The position numbers and the translations under genes were made by a program. Shown here one piece after another: positions 35,313 to 45,075 of a stretch of 64,000 nucleotides of DNA. This stretch comes from Nitrospira sp. (lineage in GTDB: Bacteria > Nitrospirota > Nitrospiria > Nitrospirales > Nitrospiraceae). The notes under the pieces were generated by a model that saw nothing but the letters and a program-made list of their open reading frames with translations, was not told the origin of the DNA and ran no database searches. The DNA is taken from assembly GCA_024760545.1 (NCBI GenBank), contig CP060501.1:3488036-3552035 (forward strand), written 5' to 3'. Positions within the stretch are counted from its first letter, which is position 1. Each line of letters begins with the position of its first letter.

Positions 35313-36541
35313 TTCCCAAGACAATTCTCGTCCTCTACTGGTATCCGGAGCCATTGCCAAAAATGAGACCGGCTATCTATGCGCATCTCCATGTTATGGA
35401 TAGCAGCGAAGTTTCCCATAACCTTTCCTACTGGAATGCATTTTACCCTCCTCCGAATTGGTTGCGTCGCACCCAATTTGATGCCGTAATCCTACATACA
35501 ACGTTCTTGTGTATGCGCTGGGCTCCTGCGTTCTATGACTGGAAGTGGCAGTTGCGATGGGTGGCGTCCCTGGATTGTCTCAAGCTGGCCATGCCGCAGG
35601 ATGAATACGATCATTCCGAAGTCTTAGACGAATGGCTGTATGAATGGGGCGTGTCGGTCGTCTTCTCGAACTTTGATCCATCGCATCACGTCAGGTTGTA
35701 TCCACTGATGCATAAAAAGGCTTTGTTCTACAAGGCCTTTACCGGATATATCGATGAACAGGCGATGAGCCGATGGGGAGGGAAGCAGCCTGCTCTGAAA
35801 GAGAGACCCATCGATATCGTATACCGTGCAAGTCGATTGCCCTATTGGTTTGGGAACCACGGACAGCTGAAGTCACAGATTGCTGATCGGGTAGCTGAAA
35901 GGGCGAGCGAGAGAGGTCTGAAGTGCGATATCTCGACTCGACCGGAGGACACCATCGTCGGTGATCGCTGGGAAAAATTTTTGGCTTCCGGGCGGGCTAT
36001 TATCGGATGCGAAAGTGGGTCGAGCGTGCTTGATCGGAATGGAGAAATCAAGGCCTTGATCCAATTCGAGCTTCAATCAAACCCCACTCTGTCGTATGAA
36101 CAAATAAGCCAAACTCTTCCAAAGGGCTGGGATAGCTATAAGTTCTTCGCGATAGGGCCTCGACATTTTGAAGCCGTTGTGACGAAAACCTGTCAGGTTC
36201 TGATTGAAGGCCACTATGACGGTGTTTTTGAAGCAGATCGACACTATATTCGGCTGAAACGTGACTATTCCAACTTGGAAGAGGTGTTGGACAAGCTTAA
36301 AGATATCCAGCTGATGAGTAAGATCGTCGACCAGGCGTACGCTGATATTTGTCTGTCCGGTAAGTATTCTTATCGCGCGTTTGCCGCTATGATCGATCGG
36401 GCTCTTTCCGAAACAACTCCACGAGGTGCCGCATGGCATTTCAGGTCGAGCAGGTTCTTTGGTGATGCAGGACGCGTTCTCGAGAAAATGAATAACGGAC
36501 GGCTTGCTGTTCGGGGACGATTGAAAGAGTTGATACGGTAG
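35303..36541 (+). CDS. Putative glycosyltransferase, family 1-like
   Basis: A 412-residue protein without signal peptide. I recognise a pattern found in uncharacterised glycosyltransferases of LPS clusters: IVYRASRLPYWFGNHGQLK, then CDISTRPEDTIVGDRWEKF and IGCESGSSVLDRNGEI. The C-terminal part includes IGPRHFEAVVTKTCQVLI, similar to the end of GT-B enzymes where the acceptor chain is gripped. It overlaps the previous glycosyltransferase and is likely coupled to it. Whether it transfers a sugar is inferred from context and motif memory only. Confidence 0.6.
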   Translation: MSLVPKTILVLYWYPEPLPKMRPAIYAHLHVMDSSEVSHNLSYWNAFYPPPNWLRRTQFDAVILHTTFLCMRWAPAFYDWKWQLRWVASLDCLKLAMPQDEYDHSEVLDEWLYEWGVSVVFSNFDPSHHVRLYPLMHKKALFYKAFTGYIDEQAMSRWGGKQPALKERPIDIVYRASRLPYWFGNHGQLKSQIADRVAERASERGLKCDISTRPEDTIVGDRWEKFLASGRAIIGCESGSSVLDRNGEIKALIQFELQSNPTLSYEQISQTLPKGWDSYKFFAIGPRHFEAVVTKTCQVLIEGHYDGVFEADRHYIRLKRDYSNLEEVLDKLKDIQLMSKIVDQAYADICLSGKYSYRAFAAMIDRALSETTPRGAAWHFRSSRFFGDAGRVLEKMNNGRLAVRGRLKELIR

Positions 36542-36786
36542 TTAGGCATATCTCGTCATTGTCTGCCAAATCTCAAACATCACGGTCAGTCCTTTGCTCG
36601 TGCTCTGAGAACGTCTCGGAAGGTACTCCTATCCATGTCCACGGTTGTGCGTAAAGATCGGGGCGTGTCGAATCTTCTCAAGCTACTGGCGAGATGCCGA
36701 ATGCATCGCCATTCCCTTTGAATAGATGACAGAGTCGGAAGCCCAGCCAGAACAAGCGGAATCATCGACGAGGCCGTTATTCGCGG
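36542..36786. other. Gene-free part of gap before wecB
   Basis: The gap from 36542 to 36923 has no recognised gene. Small open frames on both strands (for example minus-strand 36586-36819) have no ribosome site or family resemblance. The last part, 36787-36900, is listed separately as a possible remnant. Confidence 0.45.
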
Positions 36787-36900
36787 GTGGTACAGGTGTT
36801 TGCTCAACCAACGTTCCATCAGGCGGCCGAAGTCGTGGGGCTCTCGGCGGCCGGGCAGTTGCTTTCCGGTCTGTTCATGATGAGGCTCCCGGTGGGGTAA
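36787..36900 (+). pseudogene. Possible flippase-like remnant
   Basis: This frame reads FHQAAEVVGLSAAGQLLSGL followed by FMM and a stop. The hydrophobic pattern resembles one membrane segment of Wzx-type flippases, such as the AFHDSYAAVPWIAFSF region of the intact flippase at 54293. Only about 37 residues remain, so the call is weak. Confidence 0.25.
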
Positions 36901-36923
36901 ATATACGGGATGGATATTGAGTT

Positions 36924-37988
36924 ATGAAATGTGTGTCTATTGTCGGCGCCAGGCCGCAATTCATCAAAGCCAGTCCTCTGACGATCGCCTTACGAAAACG
37001 GAGTGAGGAGATACTGGTTCATACGGGCCAACACTATGACCACGGCATGTCGGACGTGTTCTTCGAAGACCTCGGAATTCCTGCACCGAATTATCATCTC
37101 GGTATAGGAAGCGGCTCGCACGGCATGCAAACAGGCGCCATGTTGAAAGCAGTCGAGGAGGTCTTGCAAAAGGAACAACCGGACGTGGTGATCGTGTACG
37201 GAGATACCAATTCGACATTGGCCGCTGCGCTGGCCGCAGCAAAGTTAAATATCCCCGTCGCGCATGTCGAAGCAGGCCTGCGGAGTTTCAATCGAATGAT
37301 GCCGGAAGAAATCAACCGTGTCATGACGGATCATCTGTCGACATGGCTCTTTGCTCCTTCTGCGGTATCACGCGACAACCTACGTCGGGAAGGTATCGAG
37401 ACCGGTGTTCATGTAGTCGGCGATATCATGTACGACGCATTACTTCTCCACCGTGCGAGTGCGGAACGCCGATCGAATATATTGATACGCCTCGACCTAT
37501 CTCCACGCTCTTACTATGTGGCTACCATACATCGAGCTGAGAACACCGACCATCCTGACCGGCTGCGTTCTATATTGCAGGCCTTTCAGACCGTGAAAAA
37601 GCCGGTGATTCTGCCTCTTCATCCACGGACGAAAAAGAAATTGAATGAGTATGCTGTTCACGTGGGAAACAATGTCCGGTGTATGGACCCTCTCGGGTAT
37701 TTGGACATGGTCCAGCTCCAAGAGCATGCCGCTTGTGTGTTGACCGATTCAGGTGGAGTCCAGAAGGAAGCATATTATCTGCGGATTCCCTGTGTTACGT
37801 TCAGAACCGAAACGGAATGGATAGAGACCGTCACGGCAGGCTGGAATATTGTGTGTGGGGGCGATACGGCGGCCATCGTGAACGCTGTCGATAAGATGGA
37901 GCGGTGCCAAGCGCCTCATCGGAGTTTGTACGGCGATGGCCGTACGACAGAACGGATCGTAGAGGTCCTCACCTCTCGCAAGGAGTAA
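36924..37988 (+). CDS. wecB: UDP-GlcNAc 2-epimerase (non-hydrolysing)
   Basis: WecB interconverts UDP-GlcNAc and UDP-ManNAc for surface glycans. The 354-residue protein starts VSIVGARPQFIKASPL, has HTGQHYDHGMSDVFFEDL, VYGDTNSTLAAALAA, HVEAGLRSFNRMMPEEINR and, near the end, LTDSGGVQKEAYYLRIPC, all diagnostic of the non-hydrolysing epimerases. Length is normal. It lies seven bases upstream of the first amidotransferase gene. No UDP-ManNAc dehydrogenase (WecC) is visible in the window, so ManNAc itself or a later product may be used. Confidence 0.95.
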   Translation: MKCVSIVGARPQFIKASPLTIALRKRSEEILVHTGQHYDHGMSDVFFEDLGIPAPNYHLGIGSGSHGMQTGAMLKAVEEVLQKEQPDVVIVYGDTNSTLAAALAAAKLNIPVAHVEAGLRSFNRMMPEEINRVMTDHLSTWLFAPSAVSRDNLRREGIETGVHVVGDIMYDALLLHRASAERRSNILIRLDLSPRSYYVATIHRAENTDHPDRLRSILQAFQTVKKPVILPLHPRTKKKLNEYAVHVGNNVRCMDPLGYLDMVQLQEHAACVLTDSGGVQKEAYYLRIPCVTFRTETEWIETVTAGWNIVCGGDTAAIVNAVDKMERCQAPHRSLYGDGRTTERIVEVLTSRKE

Positions 37989-37995
37989 TCCTCTC

Positions 37996-39924
37996 ATGTG
38001 CGGCATCGCCGGCATACTGAGCCTTGATTCTGAACGGATCGACAATCTTCGGCGTTCGCTGGAAGTTATGAGCAAACTCCAGCGACACCGCGGTCCGGAC
38101 GGCGAGGGGACATGGCTGCACTCCTCCGGAACAGTGGGGTTCGCCCATCGTCGGTTGAGCATCATCGATGTCGCGTCCGGCCAGCAGCCGATGAACGATC
38201 GCGCCGGCAATTGGATCATCCACAACGGAGAGATTTACAACTACCTCGAGTTGCGTGATGAGTTGGGGGCGAATCTGTTCAAGACGCACTCGGACACCGA
38301 AGTCATTCTACACGCCTATCACAAGTGGGGAGTGGAGTGTCTCAACCAGTTTCGCGGGATGTTTGCGTTCGCGTTGTGGGACGAGGCCAACGCCACACTT
38401 CTATGCGCCAGAGATCCGTTCGGGATCAAACCGTTGTACTACTGCGTGGTGAGAGGCGCACTCTATTTCGCATCGGAGTTGAAAGCGTTGCTGCCGTTTG
38501 TGCCTGAGATCTCAACCGATGTGGAAGGGTTAAAAGACTACCTCACCTTCCAGTTTTGCTTAGACGGCAAGACGCTCTTTAGCGGCATCCAGGAGCTTCA
38601 GCCCGGGCATGTGTTGATTGCGCGAAACGGCCGGATTGAAACACGACGCTACTGGGAAGTGTATTACCATCTCGATTTCAACCATACGGCGAAGTACTTC
38701 GAAGAGCAGCTTCGATTCTTGATGCAGGATTCCGTGGCGCTCCATCTTCGGAGTGACGTCCCGGTAGGTGCATATGTCAGCGGAGGGTTCGATTCAAGCA
38801 TCATCGCCTCGTTGGCTTCCGAGCGGCAAGCCCATGAGCTGATCGGGTTTGCGGGGAAATTTTCCCTCGGGGAAGCCTACGATGAGAGCAACTATGCCCG
38901 CGACCTGGCGCGATTCAGATCCTTTCCGCTCCACGAGATCGACATTACCGCTGAAGACTTTGTCGAGAACATTGAGCGGGTCATCTATCATTTGGACTTT
39001 CCTGTAGCCGGTCCCGGATCATTCCCTCAGTTCATGGTTTCCCGGCTCGCCGCGCAGCATCGGAAGGTCGTGCTTGGAGGACAGGGAGGCGACGAGATTT
39101 TTGGAGGCTATGCGCGCTATCTCATCGCGTATTTTGAGCAATGCATCAAAGCTGCCATTGACGGCACGATGCATTCCGGCAACTTCATCGTCACCTATGA
39201 GTCCATCATTCCCAATCTCACCGCACTCCGAAACTACAAGCCTCTGTTACAACAGTTCTGGCGCGAAGGATTGTTCGAGGAGCTCGACAAGCGCTACTTT
39301 AGGTTGGTGAATCGCGCGGCATTGCATGCCGACGAGGTGCGATGGGAACTCTTGGGCGAGTACTCGCCCTTCGAGACGTTCAGGAAGATTTTCCGCGGTT
39401 CCAACGTTCAGAAGGAGTCCTACTTCGACAGCATGACGCATTTCGATTTCAAAACGCTGCTCCCGGCTCTGCTCCATGTGGAAGACCGTATGAGTATGGC
39501 GCATGGCCTGGAATCTCGCGTGCCGTTCCTCGATCGCCCGCTGGTAGAAATGGCTGCAACCATTCCGGCGGATATCAAATTCAAGGACGGGCATATGAAG
39601 CATGTGCTGAGAAGCGCCCTGGGGTCGGTTTTGCCCGAATCGATCGTTCGGCGGACAGATAAGATGGGTTTCCCAGTTCCGTTGCAGGAATGGGTGGGGG
39701 GGAAAGGAAAGGTCCGCGATTATGTGACCGACATCCTATCGTCTCAAAAGGCCTTGGAGCGCCCGTTGATCAGTAACCGGACGGTTCTGGCCGGGTTGGG
39801 GCGCGAGTTAAAATTTGGACGAAAGTTGTGGGGCTTCCTGTGTCTGGAATTGTGGCAGCGAGTTTTTCACGATAGGGCATACGAGTATCGACGTCTGTTG
39901 ATGAATGAGGAGACACCATCATGA
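37996..39924 (+). CDS. asnB: Asparagine-synthetase-like amidotransferase, copy 1
   Basis: A 642-residue AsnB-type enzyme. The N-terminal glutaminase starts MCGIAGIL with Cys2 as the ammonia-releasing nucleophile and has RHRGPDGEG. The synthetase domain carries the ATP loop SGGFDSS near residue 263 and GGQGGDEIFGGY. In surface-glycan clusters such enzymes (for example WbpS) convert sugar carboxyl groups to amides, rather than making asparagine. It is coupled to the epimerase gene that follows (ATGA overlap) and comes just after wecB, which supports a sugar substrate. Plain asparagine synthesis cannot be excluded. Confidence 0.88.
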   Translation: MCGIAGILSLDSERIDNLRRSLEVMSKLQRHRGPDGEGTWLHSSGTVGFAHRRLSIIDVASGQQPMNDRAGNWIIHNGEIYNYLELRDELGANLFKTHSDTEVILHAYHKWGVECLNQFRGMFAFALWDEANATLLCARDPFGIKPLYYCVVRGALYFASELKALLPFVPEISTDVEGLKDYLTFQFCLDGKTLFSGIQELQPGHVLIARNGRIETRRYWEVYYHLDFNHTAKYFEEQLRFLMQDSVALHLRSDVPVGAYVSGGFDSSIIASLASERQAHELIGFAGKFSLGEAYDESNYARDLARFRSFPLHEIDITAEDFVENIERVIYHLDFPVAGPGSFPQFMVSRLAAQHRKVVLGGQGGDEIFGGYARYLIAYFEQCIKAAIDGTMHSGNFIVTYESIIPNLTALRNYKPLLQQFWREGLFEELDKRYFRLVNRAALHADEVRWELLGEYSPFETFRKIFRGSNVQKESYFDSMTHFDFKTLLPALLHVEDRMSMAHGLESRVPFLDRPLVEMAATIPADIKFKDGHMKHVLRSALGSVLPESIVRRTDKMGFPVPLQEWVGGKGKVRDYVTDILSSQKALERPLISNRTVLAGLGRELKFGRKLWGFLCLELWQRVFHDRAYEYRRLLMNEETPS

Positions 39925-40868
39925 AAGTATTGATCACGGGAGGCGCCGGATTCATAGGATCGCATCTGGCTGATCGCCTCATAGGACAGGGGCACGAGGT
40001 GTGCGTCATCGATAATTATGCGACCGGTCGTCGGGACAATCTCACACCGCATGGCCGACTCAGAGTGGTGGAAGGAACGATTGCGGATCAGTCCCTCGTC
40101 GATCGGTCGTTTGATGAGTTCGGACCAGACCAGGTCGTTCACGCGGCTGCCTCTTACAAGGACCCAGAGAATTGGAGAGAGGACACGCTCACGAACTGTG
40201 TCGGTACCGCTCATGTTGTGCAGGCTGCAAAACGCCATCATGTACAACGGCTCATCTATTTTCAGACCGCGTTGTGCTACGGCCTGAAGCCGTTGGAGCA
40301 GCCGATCACGATCGACCATCCGATTCGGTCTGAGGCCAGCAGCTATGCCATCAGCAAGACGGCCGGGGAGCAGTATGTCATGCTGAGCGGACTGGATTGG
40401 GTCTCGTTCCGGCTTGCCAATGCGTACGGGCCTCGAAATCTCAGCGGGCCTCTTCCGACGTTCTATCACCGTCTGACCAATAACAAGCCTTGCTTTGTCA
40501 TGGATACCCGGCGGGATTTCATCTACATCGATGATCTCATCGAGGTCGTGTTGATGGCTATTTCGGGAAAGGGACAGTCTGGACCCTACCACATCTCTTC
40601 CGGCTCCGACTTTGCCATCAAAGATCTCTTCAATGCGACGATTCATGCACTCCGAATCAAGCTCGAACAGGACGTCGAAGTGCGGCCCCGCGGTCTCGAT
40701 GATGTGTACACCATATTGCTGGATCCTTCAAAAACGCTTCAGGTATTTTCTGGGTGGCAAGTGCGCACGCCTTTGGAGCAGGGTGTAACTGCCGCCATCG
40801 AGTGGTACAAGAAATTCGGCATCAGCCAAACATTCACACATTTGAAGCCTGTGGATGAGAAGAAGTAA
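39921..40868 (+). CDS. NAD-dependent sugar epimerase/dehydratase
   Basis: A 315-residue extended short-chain dehydrogenase. The Rossmann motif GGAGFIGSHLADRL is at the N-terminus, and the catalytic pair is in SSYAISKTAGEQY (Tyr and Lys separated by three residues). Overall it resembles UDP-glucose or UDP-GlcNAc 4-epimerases, but the substrate cannot be read. Its ATG overlaps the preceding amidotransferase stop, so the two enzymes may work on the same sugar. The next gene, 35 bases later, is a second member of the same family. Confidence 0.85.
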   Translation: MKVLITGGAGFIGSHLADRLIGQGHEVCVIDNYATGRRDNLTPHGRLRVVEGTIADQSLVDRSFDEFGPDQVVHAAASYKDPENWREDTLTNCVGTAHVVQAAKRHHVQRLIYFQTALCYGLKPLEQPITIDHPIRSEASSYAISKTAGEQYVMLSGLDWVSFRLANAYGPRNLSGPLPTFYHRLTNNKPCFVMDTRRDFIYIDDLIEVVLMAISGKGQSGPYHISSGSDFAIKDLFNATIHALRIKLEQDVEVRPRGLDDVYTILLDPSKTLQVFSGWQVRTPLEQGVTAAIEWYKKFGISQTFTHLKPVDEKK

Positions 40869-40903
40869 GGGACGTCCGGGTTGGAATCGGGAAAGGCGAG
40901 GAA

Positions 40904-41971
40904 ATGGACGCGTTGAAAAGGTCGAGATGTCTGGTGGTGGGTGGAGCCGGCTTTGTCGGAAGTAACCTGATTCAACTGCTGCTTGATCATGAATGCGAAG
41001 GGGTGACAATCGTCGACAATTTTTTGTCGGCCGAACGATTCAACGTGCCGGACGATCCTCGCGTGGACTTGCGGGAAGGGTCGATCGCCGATGACACTAT
41101 CCTGACTAGCCTACGCGATAAGTTCGACTATGTCTTTCATCTCGCCACCTATCATGGCAATCAAAGTTCGATCGCCAATCCGCTCGAGGATCATGCGAAC
41201 AATCTCATTACCACGCTTAAATTGTATGAAAGGATGAAAAACTTTCGCCGCGTAAAGAAGCTGGTCTATGCGGCGTCGGGTTGCACCCTCGCTCCTCATA
41301 CGTATGGTTCTGCTCAGCCCACCACGGAGGATGGTCCGGTTCCCATCGAGTTGGATAGCCCTTACCAGATTTCAAAAGTAGTTGGTGAGTTTTACTCTGT
41401 CTACTACCACCATCAGCATGGGCTTCCGACCGTGCGTGCGAGATTTCAGAACGTCTATGGGCCACGAGAGATTCTTGGCGCCGGGCGTTGGCGTGGAACT
41501 CCGGCGACCGTGTGGCGCAATGTCACTCCGGCCTTTATTTACCGCGCGTTAAAAAAGATGCCATTGCGTGTCGAAAACCATGGGCGTGCGAGCCGCGACT
41601 TTATCTATGTTGAGGATATCGCACGGGGTTTGGTGGCTTGCGCGAGTGCGGGTAAGGCCGGTGAGGTCTATAACTTGGCGAGCGGAGTAGAAACGTCAAT
41701 TCTGGACCTTGCCAGATCAATAAATAAATTGACCGGTAATAGCGCCGATATCGAATTTCTGTCCGAACGACCTTGGGATAGGTCGGGCAAACGATTCGGT
41801 AGTACGGAGAAGGCCAAGCGGGAGATCGGTTTTGAAGTACGTACAGATCTCCTCGATGGTCTTTCGAAGACGATCGAATGGACAACGCAGAATTTGAGTG
41901 CCATCGATGGGTGTATTCAAAAACACGACTCACAGATAAAGAATTTCGTCGCCGACAATGATCGACGCTGA
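40904..41971 (+). CDS. NAD-dependent epimerase/dehydratase
   Basis: A 355-residue extended SDR enzyme. It has VVGGAGFVGSNLIQLLL at the N-terminus and DSPYQISKVVGEFY as the Tyr-Lys catalytic block. The sequence RASRDFIYVEDIARG and a final helical domain are typical of nucleotide-sugar epimerases and 4,6-dehydratases. It lies 35 bases after another epimerase, and the two may perform successive steps on one nucleotide sugar. The C-terminal tail of about 30 residues is charged and beyond the usual end of the family. Confidence 0.85.
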   Translation: MDALKRSRCLVVGGAGFVGSNLIQLLLDHECEGVTIVDNFLSAERFNVPDDPRVDLREGSIADDTILTSLRDKFDYVFHLATYHGNQSSIANPLEDHANNLITTLKLYERMKNFRRVKKLVYAASGCTLAPHTYGSAQPTTEDGPVPIELDSPYQISKVVGEFYSVYYHHQHGLPTVRARFQNVYGPREILGAGRWRGTPATVWRNVTPAFIYRALKKMPLRVENHGRASRDFIYVEDIARGLVACASAGKAGEVYNLASGVETSILDLARSINKLTGNSADIEFLSERPWDRSGKRFGSTEKAKREIGFEVRTDLLDGLSKTIEWTTQNLSAIDGCIQKHDSQIKNFVADNDRR

Positions 41972-42099
41972 TCACCGCCGTCTATCATGATATCCCTCTC
42001 TCGAGGTGGCCTGAGACTTCTTCCTGCGCCTCTCCAGTGGTGAACCGATCAGGTCGCTTTCCATAGATCCCAGCTCCTCAACAAGCACTGGGGAACCTT

Positions 42100-43848
42100 G
42101 TGAATTCTCTTTCTCGTGTGGTCTTGCTCATGACGGTAGTCGTGCTCGGCTTGATTATTCTCGTCGTGAAACAAGCCGGATCTACGCAGTGGAAACAACG
42201 AGTCGAGCCGCTCGCATACGACGGACATACGAGACAACTCATTCTGGACGGTAAGAATGTTCCCGCTGTCTCTCCGTTTATCAGTGCAGTAGCCATCAAC
42301 CGGCGTTATGCCGCGGTGGCCGACTATACGCATCTCTACTGCCTTGAACTTAACTCTGGTTCCTTGAAGCTTGTGGCACCTATCCTAGGTAGTAAGGGGC
42401 CGTCCATATGGCTCCCTACAGGTCTTGCCTATGACGATGCCCATCAAAGATTCATCGTTGCGAACAATCTTGGAAATCAGGTGTACGAGGGTGTCCTAGA
42501 CTGTGACGAGACCACATTTTCCATTCGGGCTACTATTGCGTCACAGGATACCATCACTCCTGAAGGTGTGGCCCTATCGGACGGCGGGGATGTGCTTGTG
42601 GTGGCCAGCTATGATGGCCACAACATCGCGGCTTTTCGACGAACCGGCGATGGCGACTGGAAGCCGCTTTGGAGCTTTGCGCTCCGGAATGCGCATGGTG
42701 TTGCAATCCTCGGAGATCAAGTATTTGCCTCCAGCTTGGAACGACGGGAAATAGTGCGCATTGATCTCATGAGCGGGGCGCTAAACAAGCGGATCGGGTC
42801 TCAGGGTTGGAACCCCTGGGATCACCGAATGCTTTGGCCCACCTCCCTTGTCGTGCATCACGGCAATCTGTTTCGATCAGATGCCCACACCGGATTTGTT
42901 TGTTCACTCGATCCTCAAAGCCTTGACACCCAGCGATGCTTTGGAGGGAATGGCCCCTTGCGAGAGCATCTCAACATGCCGTACGGAATCGCCTCATTGG
43001 GTGAAAACCTAATAATCACGTCGACATTTCAAAGCCGTGTCCTTGTTGTACGTCTTGATACGGCCGGAGGTGCCACGATTCTTACGGATTATGTGACAAG
43101 GACCGATGGGTGGGAGGCGGTCGGCGGCCTGGCAATTCAGGATCGGGAATTTCAAGACGCCCGATTCCCTTCCTACCGACGTGACTGGTCGAAGGATGGA
43201 TATATTCAGGAATGTGATCTTGGCCCCCCGCTTGAAGGCTTCCGATGTGGCTATGGTGGGCTGCACCTCAGGAAGCGGCATGTACGGTTGCCGACGATGG
43301 ATGGATTGGTGAACCAGTGCGGGTACTACTATTTTGTCGAAGGCCTGCGGGGCAAGTTTGGAACCTTCCTTTTCTCGCCGCAGAACGCATGTGTCATCTA
43401 CCTGTCGATAGAACAGTCAGGGAAAGTCGGACTGCTTCCATATCACAATAGGCACGGGGGGTGGCTCATCGATCATTATCTCGTCAGCGGTGATCAAGCG
43501 CTATCTCTTACCGAAGTCGAGATGGAGCTCAAGACCATGCTGACGAAGTTGCAGGACAAGCGAGACCGAGACGGAGTTTTGCTACCCGACGATGCGGCCA
43601 CGGTTTTCTGCCCTGGTTGGCCTGATAGAACGGCGCGCAACATCGCGTTCGAGACGAAGCTAAAAGCCACACTCACTTCGTCTGAGGGACAACACTTTGT
43701 TCGGACCTACCTGGCATGCACGCGCGATATCTGTGCTGGAACAGACCTTCAGAAGATCGCCGCGTTGCTCAGTAACAGCGAGGATGCCAATATGACCCTT
43801 GAGTCCAGGTACCTACCGTGTTTTTTGTCCGGCGCTCGGTGCTTATAG
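42100..43848 (+). CDS. Membrane-anchored beta-propeller protein
   Basis: A 582-residue protein starting at GTG with GGGGAA upstream. Residues about 8-24 form one hydrophobic anchor, so the rest should be periplasmic. From about residue 60 to 330 there are repeated strands of the NHL/lactonase propeller type (PTGLAYDDAHQRFIVAN, PEGVALSDGGDVLVVASYDG, HGVAILGDQVFASS). The last 230 residues have no recognised domain but contain several cysteines (CACT-like LACTRDICAG). No function is assigned. Its place among glycan genes suggests a role in sensing, modifying or holding the glycan outside the inner membrane. Confidence 0.65.
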   Translation: MNSLSRVVLLMTVVVLGLIILVVKQAGSTQWKQRVEPLAYDGHTRQLILDGKNVPAVSPFISAVAINRRYAAVADYTHLYCLELNSGSLKLVAPILGSKGPSIWLPTGLAYDDAHQRFIVANNLGNQVYEGVLDCDETTFSIRATIASQDTITPEGVALSDGGDVLVVASYDGHNIAAFRRTGDGDWKPLWSFALRNAHGVAILGDQVFASSLERREIVRIDLMSGALNKRIGSQGWNPWDHRMLWPTSLVVHHGNLFRSDAHTGFVCSLDPQSLDTQRCFGGNGPLREHLNMPYGIASLGENLIITSTFQSRVLVVRLDTAGGATILTDYVTRTDGWEAVGGLAIQDREFQDARFPSYRRDWSKDGYIQECDLGPPLEGFRCGYGGLHLRKRHVRLPTMDGLVNQCGYYYFVEGLRGKFGTFLFSPQNACVIYLSIEQSGKVGLLPYHNRHGGWLIDHYLVSGDQALSLTEVEMELKTMLTKLQDKRDRDGVLLPDDAATVFCPGWPDRTARNIAFETKLKATLTSSEGQHFVRTYLACTRDICAGTDLQKIAALLSNSEDANMTLESRYLPCFLSGARCL

Positions 43849-43939
43849 TGGTTATTCCGGTTGTTCATAAACATGAGTCAGAGAAGCGGCTGGGTCGGAG
43901 ATATGGGGCTCTTTCATCTGGACGGTGTGTGGTTCTCCT

Positions 43940-45073
43940 ATGGCGACGGTTCTTGTCATTTCATTCACTGATCTAAAGCAGGATCCTCGTGTTCGCCGGC
44001 AGATCGAAGCCCTTCGAACACATCACGCGGTGATCGCTGCAGGCACTGGCGATCCTGCAATGTCCGATGTTCGCTTTCTTGGTTGCAAGCACAACGCTCG
44101 GACCTTCACGCGAAGATGTGTGGGAGGCATTAAACTGCTGTCACGCCGGTATGAATCGCACTACTGGTCAAGGGAACATGTTCAAGAGCTCCATCGCAAG
44201 CTGGAAGGGATTGCCTTCGATACGGCGATTGCGAATGATTTGGAGGCGTTGCCTCTTGCACTTTCTCTTGCCGGGACTCGACCGGTCATCCTCGATGCAC
44301 ATGAATATGCTCCTCTGGAATTTGAGGAGCGATTGGTGTGGCGTCTATTCCATCAGGGGCATGCTAACTATCTCTGCAAAACATACATTCCTAGGACGGC
44401 ACGAGTCATCACGGTGGCAGACGGCATCGCCGAAGAGTATCGCCGTCTCCTTGGAGTCAAGCCCGTCGTCATTCAGAACGCCGCTCCAAGCCATGTCCTG
44501 GCTCCCCGTGCGACACCGATGCGGCCGGTCCGCATGATTCATCATGGCTATGCGATGCCAACGAGGCAGATCGAGAAGATGATCGAGGTCATGCAATGGG
44601 TGGATGACCGCTTTGAACTCGACCTCATGCTGGTTCCGACTTTCCCCGGCTACATCCAAAAGCTAAAGGCTAAAGCTTCCGGTAATCCGCGGGTTCGATT
44701 TCTCTCGCCGGTATCAATGGAAGCGCTTGTTCCGTTCACCAATGCCTACGATATTGGCCTGTATCTCCTGTCCCCTTCCAGCTTCAATAATTTTCATGCA
44801 CTTCCGAATAAGTTTTTTGAATTCCTCCAAGCTCGCCTTGCTGTGGCGATCGGGCCATCTCCAGAGATGGCCAAAATCGTGCGCGAGTTCGGATGTGGTG
44901 TCGTGGCGAACGATTTTGCACCGGCCTCCCTCGCGCGCGCGTTGAATCAACTTACATCGGCCGATATTGATCGGATGAAAGCCGGCTCCGAGCGGGCGGC
45001 GCAGGCCCATACTGCTGAACGCAATGCCGAGAAGTTGGGCCAAGTTGTGGCTGACGTACTTGGAGAGTTGTAG
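43940..45073 (+). CDS. Family-4 glycosyltransferase
   Basis: A 377-residue GT-B protein. It begins ATVLVISFTDLKQDPRVRRQ, has LDAHEYAPLEFEE in the N-terminal domain and, in the C-terminal domain, IHHGYAMPTRQIEKMIE and FHALPNKFFEFLQARLAV, the usual donor-site region. The frame extends to a GTG at 43925, but the ATG at 43940 fits relatives better; neither has a strong ribosome site. It lies two bases before the second amidotransferase gene, so the two are likely cotranscribed. The donor sugar is unknown. Confidence 0.8.
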   Translation: MATVLVISFTDLKQDPRVRRQIEALRTHHAVIAAGTGDPAMSDVRFLGCKHNARTFTRRCVGGIKLLSRRYESHYWSREHVQELHRKLEGIAFDTAIANDLEALPLALSLAGTRPVILDAHEYAPLEFEERLVWRLFHQGHANYLCKTYIPRTARVITVADGIAEEYRRLLGVKPVVIQNAAPSHVLAPRATPMRPVRMIHHGYAMPTRQIEKMIEVMQWVDDRFELDLMLVPTFPGYIQKLKAKASGNPRVRFLSPVSMEALVPFTNAYDIGLYLLSPSSFNNFHALPNKFFEFLQARLAVAIGPSPEMAKIVREFGCGVVANDFAPASLARALNQLTSADIDRMKAGSERAAQAHTAERNAEKLGQVVADVLGEL

Positions 45074-45075
45074 CC

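Noticed and set aside
36586-36819. Minus-strand open frame of 77 codons
   Set aside because: No ribosome site and no recognisable family; lies in a gap of decayed sequence.
37996-39924. True asparagine biosynthesis
   Set aside because: Possible for one copy, but three copies inside a sugar cluster make amino acid supply an unlikely main role.
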